Below are positions 47,310 to 61,018 of a stretch of DNA of 64,000 bases, one piece after another. Position 1 is the stretch's first letter. Each line of letters begins with the position of its first letter. Origin of the DNA: Drosophila pseudoobscura (Eukaryota; Arthropoda; Insecta; Diptera; Drosophilidae). A model generated the notes under the pieces. The model had not been told where the DNA came from. It worked only from the letters and a program-made list of their open reading frames with translations, and made no database searches. The position numbers and the translations under genes are program-made. The stretch spans positions 3,286,001 to 3,350,000 of the forward strand of contig NC_046681.1 of NCBI RefSeq assembly GCF_009870125.1. The letters are read 5' to 3'.

Positions 47310-50275
47310 CATTAATCATCTGTTCGGAGCTGCTTACATGTGAGAATATCTCAAAAAATTGTCTTTACGGTGGTTGCTGGCGCCAAATGACAGTTTTCTC
47401 CCTTTGATTTATTGTCTGGTGTGTGTTTGTTTGTGTGGAAAATACTGTGGAAATGATTTATAATCCTTATCTGAACAGGCTGATCGTGTCAGGAGACGGT
47501 CTCCGGGTCATGAGATAGCCATGAGAGCCATGGGAGGAAAAAGAAACAAAATGGAGGGGAACACAGGTAGTAAGACCACTTCCATATGCCATGCACCCGA
47601 TGGGCAAAACCCTTTCCTTTCCCAAAACCAAGATCCAAGGCAGGGCAGACTTATTCCCCTGTTCCTGCTTCCCACCGAAAGCTAGGAAAACTTTCACGGC
47701 ACACGCCCCAAAGGCACAGGCTCCAACGTGGAGCATATTTCTCTCCGTCTCTGGTCTGCGATTATCAATTAAATGGGCGCTGCACAAAGAGCTGGGCGGG
47801 ACTCAGAGTAGGAGTAAGAGTCGGAGCCAGAGCCAAAGCCAGAGGAGTCCGAGGAGAAGCGGAGAATGTGTGTCAAAGTTCAGGCATTGGAAACGTGCAG
47901 GCCGCAAAAATCCACTGGCCACAAGGGAGACAGCCAGCCCGAGCGGAGAAGGCGGGGTCAGCGGGGTTAGGTCTGGTGACGGCACCCACGCTCCCATCCC
48001 CGGGCTCCCTGCCTCCCTGCCTCCCAGCCCTCCCCTGTTGACAAGTCTGTGAGTTATGGCCATGGCCAGCAAATAATTGCGAAATTACATTTCCCCTCTT
48101 CTTCCGCCGGCCTCCGAGACTCGTATCGAAATTTACACTGAGCAGCAAAATCGGCATCGACAGAAGAGCCTGTCCTCAAAGGAAATACAGGTTGAATGCT
48201 CGTATCGTAAGTACGGGCACCGTGATGCTTTACCAACTGGACAAAGTGTGATACTCAAATAGAGAAGACACAGTTTTTAGCTTAGTTCCGAGTCCAGCCG
48301 CGTGGCCGGTTGCACAGTGCAATTCCTGAGGTTGTCTTTTTGGTCAGTTCAATATGAAAATGCCTACAAATTGTGGCTGTTGCTGTTGCAGCCGTTGTCT
48401 GTGCCGTCCGCTAACCAGTCAACAGTCAACTGTTAGTCAGATGCAGAGGAGGGGCACGGGCAGGCGGTGGCTGGGAGGAGAGCAGCTGGATAGGCATGCT
48501 TTCAACATAAATTTCCATTAGATTGCGGCAAGTTGCATGTGGCATGCGGCATGGAAAGTTGTCCCAGCCACAGGAAATATCTTTCGCCAACCGCAAATAA
48601 TTCTCCACGTTTGCGTTCGCACTTTGACATCTGGTTGGAGCGGGGGCTCGGCTCGGCTCGGCTCGGAGATGGGAGCTGGGAGCTGGGGCTGGGGCTGGGG
48701 CTGGGGCTGGGGCTGGGGCTGGGGCTGCCGCGGCACCGGAGGTCTTTCGGGTCTGGTCTGAGATGCACTCACGGCCCGTCTCCATTGCCTCCAGGGGGAT
48801 ATTATAATATTTGTCTCTTTGTTGACATTAAAATGCAATTTATGCAGCGTCATTATTATCAAAGTTTGAGTTGAGTGCGAGCTGGGCCTGGACCCGGTCC
48901 TGGCGGTGGACCTGCAACTTTGTGCATTTTTATGCGCATGTTATGCGAGTTTATCGTATGTGCCGTCTTGAAAGAGTTTTGCATTCTGTTTAATGGTTTC
49001 GGGCTGGGCTGGGCTGGACGGGTGCTTAAAGGAAGAGTTAAGAGATTCCCCCGAACGAGATATCCCAATCCATTTCCATTAAAAGAGCAACGGAAACCTT
49101 TGAAGAAGACCTCCAGCTGCTGCTCACGAAACCACAAAGCCGTGTCACGGATGATCCTCCCGCATGTGCGTCGGATTCCTAGGCGTAGCCCAGACACTGA
49201 TTGCCTCTCAGCAGGGCTGACAGCTCGAAAATTGAAAAATACACACATCCATGTACTGGTACGTATTCTCCCGAAAGGGGCGTGCCTGTCAGCCCGCTGA
49301 AAGTGTCACGCTGTCTTTATGAAAGGTCACGATTCTGAAATAGAAAATTGGAATTGGAATGTTTCCCTCTCAGGTAGAAAAGCAGGGGACGAAGGGCACA
49401 GCATCGAAGGTGATTGCCAAGGTGATTAGGTTAAAACAAAGTGAGTGCCTGGGAGGGGATGTGGACTGTATTTGTTTTTGTGTTTGTGTTTGTGTGTGGA
49501 AATCGGATTAGATACGGTTTAATTGAGGTCAACCGTTGGGTTAAGTGGAAGATTGCCTTTTCAAGGGTACCCCAGCATCCGTATCAAAATATGATTACGA
49601 ATATAATGATTGAACTGTACGTTGCTAGGGCACAAAGACAGATTTCTGGTAGATGGACTTGGATTTAGCAAAGCCCTCGGTTGCAAGGGTCAGATCTGTC
49701 CAGTGACAGATTTATCCAGACCAAAAGCCATAAAAACTTGCCTCGCCAGCAGCCACTAAATGGATCCTGGGGAAGGGGGAAGGTGATGGGGGGAGGGGGG
49801 GGACTAAGAACATTCTCTTGTTCGTGTCGCAGCAACAATCAAAACTTTGTAATGCTTCTGCAGTCAGGCCTGAAATTGCGGAAGAGGACGGAGCGGAGAG
49901 AATAAAAGATTTGTCCCGCCAGTTGAATGAAAATTCAAAACTGTTGAGGACAGCACCACCGCAAAACTGCAGCAATTGCAGTTGATTAAGCCCGGGCCAG
50001 GGACACAAGACAAAAACTGCAATTGGCCAACACCACAGACAATAAATTCTGTGCAGAGTAGAAGCAGAGGGTCACGAGCAGGGGCCAGGAGCAGCAGCCA
50101 GGAGGCAGCAGACCTAAGCGCCACAAAAGTTTAGCCAACAATAATTTCGAGTTAACTTTGACACTTGCAACTGCAACTGGAGCTCGGAGCTCGGAGCTCG
50201 GAACTCAGAGCTCAGAACTGGGAGTCGAGCCGGGGACTCGGACTGGAGACCTCCCGCCAGGCTGCCACTGTTGCC
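47310..50275. other. Non-coding stretch with a G-rich array
   Basis: Contains GCCAT/GAGAG words near 47511-47533, the (GGGGCT)7 array (48685-48726), a GGCTC pentamer run (about 48645-48666) and GGAGCTC repeats (about 50178-50215). No gene recognised on either strand. Confidence 0.5.
48685..48726 (+). repeat. (GGGGCT)7 array with G-quadruplex potential
   Basis: Seven perfect GGGGCT units. Seven G4 runs separated by CT satisfy the usual G-quadruplex pattern several times over on this strand. Confidence 0.97.
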
Positions 50276-50309
50276 GAGTCTGAGTCCGAGTCCGAGTCCG
50301 AGTCCGAGG
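50276..50309. repeat. (GAGTCC)n hexanucleotide array
   Basis: One GAGTCT, then four perfect GAGTCC units and a GAGG end. Confidence 0.92.
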
Positions 50310-53210
50310 CTGGCTTACTGCAAATGCAGTTGTCATAATTTTGCATTTCTTTCTCTGGTCCCCCCTCCAGTTGGGTGCATCCCAGCACTACCCAACAGAC
50401 TACCCAACAATTTGTCCGATCCGACGGCCTGCTGTGACTTTGGCCCAAGCTGTATTTTGGATGTTTGTTGGTTCCGAGACGCAGGCAGAGGGGAATCGCA
50501 AGCTTATTGTCGGCTGACAGGACAAAAGGTCTCCCTCGGTTACCGCCGCCGCCACAGGTGCCAATGTGGATCGAGAATCACATCGTGAATCGCAGCTGCA
50601 GGTGCAGACTCCCATTCCGGATCTGGAGAGGACTGTGGACTGTAGTCACTTTTCAGCTTAGCATCGGGCTCATTATGTGTCGGCTTATGTGTCGGTGCCC
50701 GGCCCCCGGCCCGGAAAGTGTCTCCCCGAAAAGTGGGTCAAATCATAGCGTGACTGGCAGCCACTAAATGGCCAACGCGAGGAGCAGAGAGTGGACCCGA
50801 CCCCCACTGGACGTGGACCGCATAAATCCTGACGCTGCAGTTGAAAAACAATTTTCTACGGGTATGTTAAACATCTCGCTCCCGCTGGGGGAACGACACG
50901 GGCAACGGGCAACAGGGACGGCAACGGCAACGGCGACGGCGACGGCGCCGGCGACATGCCTAAGCTGACAAACGATACCCAGGCGGGGACCCAACACTCG
51001 GGACTAAGCGTCTGTCCAGATTCGGATTCAGAGTCAGAGACGCCAGCGAGGATGATGATGAGAACGAGGATGGGGATGAGGATGATGATGACGATGATGA
51101 TAATGATGATGACGAGCACCAAACGCAATGTCATGTCTGCAATAGTGGGAATGTTGTGGGGCGTGGCATGTCACTGGTCGTGCATCCTCCAAACACTGAG
51201 CGAAGTATATGGAAGAGCGAGGAGAATCACATGGGAATCTTTTAAAGGATGAAGTAAAAAGGTCCGAGGACTATGCCTTTCGTAGAGGCGAGGAAAGACA
51301 ACTGTCGGTAGGGTCTTTGTGGTCCTTGCAAGTTCGCAACGATTTCTCTCAGTGCCTCCATTGCAAAAACCGCTTCAACAGAAATGACGTAGCACATTTC
51401 AGAGGACAGCAACACCCTATCTGGGGCAACGTAAGTTTCGCGACTCTGATCAACATGGGCCGTTTTCTGTCACACTTTTGGAGAACAAAGAGAGATATTC
51501 GCCCATCTTATATAAAAATTTCTCTTGATAATTGCGCATTTGGGGGATAGCTCGATGGATAGATGCTTTGCTGTCTTCGGCAAGGGTATCCAAGCTTCGG
51601 CCATCACGGATCTTCTTCTTCCTTGTGCGACCCTCTACCCCGTCCGCCACAGCTTGAGGCTGCTGCCGGCCAGCGACTGCGACATGTTGCTGATGTTGCA
51701 GCAGCAGCAGCAGCGGAGGAGCAGCAGCCGCCACGGCAGCAAAATGCAAACAAGTATGTCAAAAATCTGCATGTCTGCCACCACTTGCTGGCTGCTGCCC
51801 CAGCCACAGTCACAGCTACAGCCCCAGGGGCAGGGGAGCTGAAGGCAGAGACACCAACAGCAACAGAAACAGAAACAGCAACAACGGCGACACGAAATCG
51901 CCTTTTTAATTTATTGCACAAGTGCTTTAAAAGCCACAGCAGCAGCAGCAGCAGCAACAACATCCTACGCCACCTCCTCCCACTCCTGGCTGGGCTCCGA
52001 TTCATTTCGGAGCCGCAGGCCTTAAGCAGCAGGAGGCGAAAATATGACTTGCCTGGTTATTAAATTACAACAACGGGGACCCGGCCACAAACTGAAAAAG
52101 ACACAAAAATTATTCAAGAGAAAAATGAAGATGGAGTTGGAGTTGGAGTTGGAGTTGGACCCGAAGCTGCAGCTGAAGCAGAGGAGGCGGCAAAGATTCC
52201 ATGTCTCCTCATTTCCACTGAAATTATTTGCATAAGTAACGCGATACGCGATACGAACAAGCTCCGGCTGCGACGGCAGCCAGATATACATACGTACTTG
52301 TGCGGCAGATCCACATCCAACCACACACTCGGAACACGGGACCCGTCTGATGAGATGCCTCCCAAACACGATCGTTAGCCACATAATGCCAACGAGGCAG
52401 TGCGTCACGCACGCCTGTAGAGGAGGATGAGAAGGAGTTGGGGTTGGATTTGTATTTGGATTTGGCTTTGGCGTTGGAGAAGGCGGATCACGAGGCAAAG
52501 TTGAAGGAGGTGCCGACGCCGACGCCGACGCCGACACAGCCCACGCAATCGGTGGGGCACTTTAAGGTGCTTAAGTAGTCGCCGAACTCCGGTTTCCCCC
52601 TGCCGTTGGGAGGTCCTAGTTGGGGGTTTGTCATACCGTGCAAACCGGGACAAAAGACACTCGATTTGGTCGGTCCAGAGATTTGTTTTGCCAGAAAACT
52701 TTGCAAAGGGTTGACACAAGGTGCTCCAATAAATGGATATTTTTAGAAGACGAAGCCATGCACACCCTGTAGGAATGCCCCGGGACTGCTGCTTGACCTC
52801 TTCTGCTATTCAATCGAGTTGAACAAACTGAAAACTAACTCATTGGGTCAGTGGCATCAACGCGAGTCATGAGTGCCCCCGGGGACGGGGGACCTTTTCA
52901 ATGCCGTGCCGGACAAATACGGAACAACTACGGAACAGGGCGGGCTTCATAGATCTGAATTCGAAATCTGTTGCAGCTGTCTGTTTGCAGCTCTTTGCAA
53001 CAATTTGCTCTAGATCCTAATCGGCTACGGAAATGTCTCTGGCGACTTATCATAATTAAAAATCACCAAGTTCACCCACCAAATCCTTCCCGTTCCTGCC
53101 GGACAGTGTCACGAAGTGGAAAATCTATGCGCATAATTTCTGCCTGTACGTCCTCATCCTCACATGTATTTATACACACACCCAATGGTATGTGGGCAAA
53201 TGCGAGTGTA
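50310..53210. other. Non-coding stretch dense in triplet and hexamer repeats
   Basis: Contains GACGGC/AACGGC repeats (about 50915-50950), a GATGAT-rich tract (about 51050-51114), (CAG)n runs (51702-51716 and 51939-51957), (GGAGTT)4 (52133-52156) and (GACGCC)3 (52515-52532). Long open frames here are by-products of these triplet repeats. Confidence 0.5.
52133..52156. repeat. (GGAGTT)4 array
   Basis: Four perfect GGAGTT units. Confidence 0.93.
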
Positions 53211-53233
53211 TGTGTGTGTGTGTGTGTGTGTGT
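53211..53233. repeat. (TG)11 dinucleotide array
   Basis: Eleven perfect TG units plus one T. Confidence 0.96.
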
Positions 53234-56200
53234 ATGCTCTGTTTGGAGAGGCCGAGAGGGTTTTGCCCCAAACTGACAGCCAACTGACAGAAATTGATTA
53301 AAAAAGAGCGAGAGAGAGCCTGGAAAAAGAAGGAATTGCAAGGCGCTTTGCAGTAGGCAGCAGACGACGAGCGGAATACGAAATTGAGGACTTGCCACAC
53401 ATAGATTTCCCCTCCCAGTTTTCCCTGTGTGGGACTTTTTCAATGCAAATGAAGCAACAACGTGGGTAGCACTGCAACAACGTCAGGAGAAACAGCAAAA
53501 AACAGAACAGGAAATCTTTTGCATGCCCAAATTTATTTCAGATTTACATTTATGCCCGCCTTGACTTTGATTTGATTTAAGTTTTGTGTCTGCACTAGGG
53601 ACTCAGCCTCCTAGAATAGAACTCCACATCTACATATTCAGAAACGAAAAAAAAAAACCCTTTAGATCAGAGCCCTCTACCACCCACGACCCAAAGCCAG
53701 AATAATTAAAAAAGGCTAAGGCTACTGCAAGCAAAGTATATGGGCAGGGCGGATCGCAATTGTCACTGACCATACAGTACGCAATGTGTTTAGGACCCAA
53801 TAATTGAACAGTTCTCCGTTCAGCCCCAATCGTTAGGAGTTTCCGCAGAGCTGTATGAAGAGAACAACTTGTCTACTAGCTCTTATCGTAAATCATCAAA
53901 CCGACATAAAACATATGTATCAAGCCAGCTTCAAACTCTACTTGAGACTACCATACAATAGACCTTCCATAAGATATATGCATGTACATAGCTATTATAT
54001 TTTGTTCATGAGACCTTCTCTGATTTGAATGAATTGAAAAATGTTCCTCTGATCTCATTCTTTTCGAGGCTATTTGTTTAATATTAATTCATCACCAACC
54101 ACAACCTTCATATGCCATTATTCAAAAATGAAGTCAAGAGTTCCAACAATTGTAAAATGATAATTTCCTGTTTGTTTACAGAAATTCTCTAACTTTGGCT
54201 CCAAGCCTAACTGTGTGTATTACCCCTGTAAAGCCCTCTTCAATGCCCCCCACCACGTGGGGCCGACCCCAGAACCGAACCCAATCGAAGCCTAGTGTTG
54301 AGAGTTGTCAACTAATTTGCATGCAAATGCCAGCGCGTTGCACCTGCAACATGAACATGAGAATTTGCATAAGGCCAGGCAGGAGATGCAGGGAGCCGGG
54401 AGAATCATAGAATCAGAGGCATCGGAGGCATCGGACTCGGAATCGGCATTGGGCAAATGCTAATCAATAGGCCACATGAGTGCCAATGATTATTTTGCCA
54501 TAAAATTCAGTTAGTTCTCGTGATTTCTAGGATTGCAAATTCCAAAATTTCAATAGCATTTTGGGGAGGTCTGCTCTGACCCACCCGAAGAGGCCGGCAA
54601 GGCCCGGCCTGGGCCAAGTTTGCATACGGAATTAGTTTGCCATGTTTGGGAGTTTGTTCTCTGGCTCTGGCTCGAAACGGGAGGCGGGCCAGAGCTAATA
54701 CTAAATAAGCCACAGAGCCATGCCCCCCCACCCTCTGAAGCAGCTGCACAGAAGAAAATGTGCAACAAGAAAGAGAGAAAAAAACGCATGCAAAAAAACT
54801 TCTGAACCATAAAGGAAAACTAGGAGACTCCAACTTCAAAGTCCTCCCTTTTTTTAATGCTAGTTATTTTTTCGTATTTATTTTATTTCCGCTGGCAGTG
54901 CAGCGAATTTGTACAGTTCCTCTTCTCTATATATAGCACATAGTCGTACTATCTATCCGCCCAAGACATCTCTCTCTCTCTCCCTCTCTCTCGCTTTCCC
55001 TGCACTTTTTTAATATGTTCAACAAACTTGGGCAAATTCAACTCGTACTCTCCCCCCTAGACAATTTTCCGCGCTGCCATAAAGACTCAAAAGTTTGTGC
55101 TGTGTGCACTTTATTTCCGCTGCAAAATACCTTGGATTTGCCGCCTGATGGTAGGTTCGGATGGATGCTGGGTGTTGGCAGGGGCTGCAGGAGCTGCAGG
55201 AGCTGCGGGAGCTGCAGGAGCAGGCGGGGAAGTGGGTGTGGGCGAGAGGAAGTGGCTGGTTCTTCGTGTGGACCGCATCTGTTGACGTCTGATGTTGTCG
55301 GCTGCTTTTGTCAACACTTTCGCCGTTGATGGCTGACAGTTGTATGCAGCGTCTTGGACTGGAGACAGTGCGTTTCATAACTGCCACACAGTTGAACGTT
55401 TCCCCAGCCTCTACTGTGCAAAGAGGATCGCCTGGAAGTGCGTTAAGTGTGAGGAGAACTGGAAAAGCGGTCATTAATTTGAATCCGCTTTCCCAACGTC
55501 AAGATACGTTGTATCTGCCAAAGGTCAAGCTGTTTCAGCTATCAGATCCAACTGAACCACGGACCTATTCCTGACCTTCCTGCAGCTCTCGTACACTTTT
55601 CAGACGCACTGTATGAATATACGTTTATTTAGTCAGTTGGTTTGGCTCTACTCGAGCCTGGAGGGAAGGTCCTGCCGGTTGGTGGCGTCTCCTCTCCAGC
55701 TATTTCCCAGCGCAGAGCTGGTGCGGTTGAGATGCCAAGTCAAAGATGTTTTCGAGCAACTCAGTTGACAAATAAGGTGCTTCGAGTGCGAGCTGCTTAT
55801 GATTTAAATGGAATCCTTTATTGTCGGAGATTATCTATTCGTAGTTGTGGGACTATCCAAACGGAAATTAGTTTATCTCTATGTACGAGAACGTGTGTAC
55901 CATGAACAAACCCGATCTAGTCTGAGGACTGTTCGATTATGGGATGCAGTTGCTAACGGCAATATATTATTATATTGTACATATGTACCATACCATATTA
56001 TATACTATGTTTACATACATAGGAATAATTTCCTATCTCTTAGTTGAAAGACTAGAAAAATACACGATAGCTGAACCGAAGTTGTTGATACGTTTTCACA
56101 TTCTGGTTCTGTCTTTTTTCTGACGAGTTTCTGGATTTTTGTACACCCAATGCTCAAGAGTTTAATATTTTGAAAGCATTCATCACTGTCCTTTCTCCCT

Positions 56201-57926
56201 TCCTCGGTGTAGACTCTCGCTGGGTTTTTCCTACCAATACCCCTTTAATCAGTTCCAAAAATAAGAAGTCATTAATTGAGCGTTTTCACTTTCTCGTTTG
56301 GTCAGCCCTTACATGCGAGTATTGTCTCCCTTATCCCGCCGAATACCGAATGCCGAATGCCAAATGCCAACCCCTTCAACGCTCGCCGAGTGTCTTAGGG
56401 GAGAACAAGGGGTTTTCCATATTGCCATTCATTAATCAAATGGAACAAATGAAAAGTAGCCCCTCCAGCCGCGGATCTGATAATAATAATCAACATTAAT
56501 CAGTTGGCCTAAAGAGGCTCAGCCCGAGATTATCGATAAATGAATTGAGTCTGGAAAGGCCTTCCGTCTCGTCTAGAACTCTCTTTTGGCGTGGAGTCTC
56601 CACAGAGGGTGCCCTCCGTGGAGGACTGGAGCCTCTGTCACCGGCAACAGCAGCATCATCATCAGCAATCATTATGGCCGACCAGTTTTCGAGTCTAGGC
56701 ATGGCTCGGGAATTGTTTACCTTTTCGGAGCGGCCTAATTGATTACACCCAGAACCCGTGCGGCTTGCCTCTGACCCTGACTGCACTGAGAAAAACAGCG
56801 AAGAAACTATTCAAAGTAATTCGATAATACAAAAGCGAACTGAACGGCAAAACGGCATGGTCAGTCCATCAGTTGTTCCATATTTAGATACGATTGATAG
56901 GAATACGTTCTACCTTTATTGGGAACTGTTTTTTTAAAAAGCTCTCAATTCGTTACACTTTTATATGAACCCACGAAGAATGGATTTTGGAAAGCAAGAC
57001 TAGCAAGGGGAACCGCGAAAAATTGTAAAGGCCTCATTTTTCGTGGTGTTTTTGTTTTAGTGTACGTTTTAAAATGAATTTAACCCGACTTGCCCCTTGG
57101 CCCTGCCGATTGTAGGTTGTAGATTGTGTAGATAAGTGTTGGCCCCCATCCCATTCCATCTCATCCCCCCAGACAGATGCTATCTGAGGCCGGAGCAGAG
57201 TCCCCTGTGATTGCGACTGTGATTCGTATCGCTTGTTGGCTTTTGATGTTCTACATGTCTACCAGACTGCTCTCGGGGACGAGATATGTATTTTATATTT
57301 CATATTTTCCATATTTATTTACATTTTAATGCGGGGGAAATTCAATGCATATTTCCAGTGGGTGGGGAGTCTCCTTTGAGATCAGAATCGATGTATATTT
57401 TGGGACACGATGGGGTGGAGTGGGGCTTGGCAGGGTCGGGAATTGTCAACTCAATATAATTTCGCTTGCTCTCCTTTCCTTCTTTTGTTTACTCAGCCAG
57501 CCAGCACTGGAAATCCTGCCAATATCTGCCGGAGGCCGAGCTGAGCTCGGCTGAGCCGCCACGCCGCTTCTACCCGACTAATTCCTATAAACGGTTCCAC
57601 TCATCCACGGCTTGACCCACGGAGAGACCCAAAACAAACACATAAATCACTAGCAAAATAAAGAACGCAACAGAACAGAACAGAACGGAACGGAAAAGTA
57701 AAGAAAACAAACCAACAAAAGAAACAACAGCCCAGCCAAAATTTAAAAGCAATCTGCCCGGAAGAAGAGTCCTTCGTCCCTCTTCCTCTGCTCTGTATTG
57801 TGTGTGAGCGTGTGTGTGTGGCCTTTGGCCAATTTTCTTATTAAAAACAACAGAGAGCCGAAAAATGTTTACCAAACACAATTCCGGCAAATCCTTAGTC
57901 CCTTGCCACAGCCACAGCCACACCAC
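53234..57926. other. Non-coding stretch, no supportable gene
   Basis: Contains a CT tract (54969-54993), a nine-base GAGCTGCAG array (55183-55219) and an AT-rich region (about 55960-56120) with palindromic TACATATGTA. Open frames of 88-151 codons at 55.0-55.6 kb overlap on both strands and match nothing known to me. Confidence 0.5.
55183..55219. repeat. (GAGCTGCAG)4 nine-base array
   Basis: About four units of GAGCTGCAG, one carrying GAGCTGCGG and the first truncated. Confidence 0.9.
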
Positions 57927-60113
57927 ATACTCGTACTCGTAGTCGTAGTCGTACTCGGAGTAGCAGTAGGAGTCCACGTACACCCCCGACCCGTAAACTG
58001 TAAATAGAGCGCGGAGTGCAGTGAAAGTGCGGACGGACACAGGGACAAAGGGACACAGGCACAGAGGGACGAAGGGACGGAGGGACGGAGGGAGAGTCGG
58101 GCAAGGACACCAAATCCCTTGCACCACATGCTGAGAGGCGACTCTAGCTCTAAATCTCGGGCTGAGCCCCGGTCGGAGGGAGGTCCTTGCGAAACGAGTT
58201 TCTGGTGGCCTCGAAGTGGCACAAGACAGCACATTGCTCCAGTGGCTGTGTTGTCCCTTTGTTTTTCCATGTTTTTCGTTAGTTTTTCCGTGACTTTCAC
58301 TCCGGTCTGGCTTGGGAGATACTCGTATAAATATTTGGGCAGGGTTTGATTAGTGGCCACTGTCAAATGAACAAACCAATTTGCTGTCAGCCTAAAGTCG
58401 AGATCTTTAATCGAAACTTTAAGGCGGCCGCCCCTTCCTTGGGCAGGGGCAGGGGCAGTGGCAGTGGCTGGGGCAGGGGCAGGGGAGGTTCAACCCCTGC
58501 CCAAACAACAACTAACAGCACAAACATCAATCAAGCCCCGAGTTTGGTTTGGTTTTCTTTTTGGGTGCTTGTATTTTTGTCAACTTCTTGCAAGAAGTGT
58601 GTGGGACATCGTCTTGAGCACTCGCATTTCTTTGGAAATCCACCCACAGCCACAGCCCACATCCGAAGTCCTCCGCTCCACACGCTCTTCTCCTCCTCCC
58701 ACTCTTGCCTCACGGCTCCCACATGATTTACTACAACATTTCCTGTGGCCGCTCTCGTCGGCCCCCCATCTCCCCATCTCCCCATCTGCACATCTCCGCA
58801 TCTCTGGCTCGGTTCCTGCCATGTTTGACTTGATTTCGTCTAAATTGAGTTCAGTATCAACAGAAAATACTTCCGTTTCCCTTTCATCCTCCGCCTGTGC
58901 TCCTGTCTCTTCTCTTCTGTTCTGTTCTGCTCCATTCTGCTCTGCTCTGTTGTGTGTACCTTTGCTCTGCTTGATTTTTCAGAGTAAAAAAAGGACTCGC
59001 AACTAGAAAAGGAACTTTCTCTCCTAGTTTTCGGTGACGCTGTCGCTGTCGCTGTCGTCGTTGTCGTCGTCGGTGACGGGGACGGTGACGGTGACGGTCC
59101 CTGGCTCTGGTACTATATGTGTTTACTTTGGCAGCAGCTCGTCTTCGTCTTCGTCTGGGTCCTCGGCCTGGCTCCTGGCTCCTGGCTCCTGCCTCTGGGC
59201 TGCTGCCTCCTGGCTCCTGGCACCTTGCCTGCTCCTGTGCGTCATCGTCGAGGTGTTTGCTTTATTTTGAATGCTTTTTATGTTCAATTTGTTTCAATTT
59301 AATGTTGTTTTTGCTTGCCAGCTTGCCAGAGATCAGACCCGCCCGACCCGGTCGAAGAAATGCCAGTGCCAGGATGCGTTGTATTTTACATGAATTTCCA
59401 ATGTGTGCGCCTTGTATGATAAATGGCATTAAAGGATTTGCGTGAATAACTCAGTTAGGACTTACACTTTTCCATCTGCCAAATAGTTCGCCCAACGAGT
59501 GCTATCCACACAAATGCCAAACAGAACACGCGTTCGGTGGGTCGATAGGGATAGGACCTGAACACCCCCGAGCATGCTGCACCGTGCTGGATAGTGGAAT
59601 AGTGGAATGGCTAATACATCTGAACAGATACAACATATCTCGCATAGGAATATAAATAAATCAATAAAGAGATACGATGAGATAGGATATGACCAATGGT
59701 TGACAGGGGAATTCGGGACCTTAGACCTCTTCTTCGCACTTAAGATTGTCGACAGTTTTTTAAATGTAAATTAATTTGAGTACAGCTGTTGTTCTGTTCT
59801 GAAACTCTGAAGTGAGCTCTGCTCCTCCTTCTGCATAATGGGAATAGTTTATACGAGTTGCATCGGCACTTCCCCATCCACCTGTCTGCGATATCCCCTC
59901 CCCCCTCCCGTGCCAGGTGCCTTCCGATTAAAACCAATTCAAAAATGTTTCTCGTTTCTCTTGTGTGTTTTTCCCCATTTCTGTGGAATTGCGGCGCCAA
60001 CGGACTAAATGGGCCAACTCTTTTACTCATAACAACAATTTCACTTGTTAGCCATCGAATGGGAAAAATATACATTTATTGGAAACTCTCTCAATGAGGT
60101 TTTTCTCCAGCCG
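57927..60113. other. Non-coding stretch with several repeat families
   Basis: Contains CTCGTA/GTCGTA repeats (57929-57957), GGGACGGA-type octamers (about 58060-58093), a GGGGCA run (about 58440-58490), CCCCATCT repeats (about 58765-58790), GACGGT repeats (about 59075-59098) and TGGCTCC repeats (about 59169-59190). No gene recognised. Confidence 0.5.
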
Positions 60114-60157
60114 CGACAGGCCTCCGACAGGCCCCCGATAGGCCCCCGACAGGGTCC
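60114..60157. repeat. Four-unit 11-base minisatellite
   Basis: Four contiguous 11-base units: CGACAGGCCTC, CGACAGGCCCC, CGATAGGCCCC and CGACAGGGTCC. Confidence 0.95.
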
Positions 60158-60675
60158 GATTCTCGTTTTTTCTGACCAAAAGCAAAATTTATGCGTCTAT
60201 TTCAAATGAAACATTAAAATTCCATTAGCGGAAGCGGTGCACATAAATTTGTGGCCCCATCCCCCGACAGCCCCACGATGCCAGCAGGGGGATTCGATCT
60301 GCCTATATAATGCCTATATAACATATAGTTGAGGAGGGGGCCTTATCGACAAATGACCAGAACTTTGAATTTTGTTTAGCTTTAATTGCAGTGCAGTGTA
60401 GTATTTATTCAGTTCTCGGGAAGCGGATGGTAGATGGTGGATGGTGGACGGGGAGCGATAATCGAAAATAATTTATAGAAAATAAATATTTCCACACAAT
60501 GGCCCGCCCTCGTCGATGGGAAACTTGAACTTCTTTCCCAGTTCGCTTGGTTTTTTCTTGGGACTTTCCCCCCCGAAGTTTCCCCGGCATTCCATGCCAC
60601 GCCACGCCACGCCATGCCGTAGCGTGGTGTGGCGCGGTAGTTGTTTATTTAAGTTGTCATTAGAATGGAGAAAAA

Positions 60676-60699
60676 CAGCAGCAGCAGCAGCAGCAGCAG
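60676..60699. repeat. (CAG)8 trinucleotide array
   Basis: Eight perfect CAG units in a region without other coding evidence. Confidence 0.96.
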
Positions 60700-60978
60700 C
60701 CCCGGCAATCCGTGGCAGTTTGGCTATATAAACTTTTGAAATTATCACCGAAGCGCTGTCGGTGGGGGACTGGAGCTGTAGCTGTAGCTGGAGCTGTTGC
60801 TGGAGCTGGGTGCGGCTGCCACTTGAGGCAGTCGTTGTCGTTCTGTCGATGCGATGTACATGGAAATCGCATGGCCATGTGAAATTGAAATGGAAACGGT
60901 GGCAACCCACTCCCCGCCCTACCCTGTCCACAAGTAGCCCCTTTTCCAATTCCCTGGAAATGTTCGAAACATACATCC

Positions 60979-61018
60979 CACTGATGCACTGATGCACTGA
61001 GGCACTGAGGCACTGATG
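60979..61018. repeat. Five-unit 8-base minisatellite
   Basis: Five contiguous units, CACTGATG twice, CACTGAGG twice and CACTGATG once. Confidence 0.95.

Noticed and set aside
51209..51550. Frame containing CLHCKNRF, at first sight zinc-finger-like
   Set aside because: Only one CxxC pair is present, and the histidine spacing does not fit C2H2 or other known fingers.
51563..52063. 166-codon plus-strand frame with poly-Ala and poly-Ser
   Set aside because: Homopolymer runs come from CAG triplets read in this frame; no domain and several competing frames.
55019..55574. Overlapping open frames on both strands
   Set aside because: Both cross the GAGCTGCAG array, and neither has a splice context or a family match.
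57585..58232. 215-codon minus-strand open frame
   Set aside because: It consists of translated GGGACGGA, CTCGTA and AGAAC repeats with no conserved motif.
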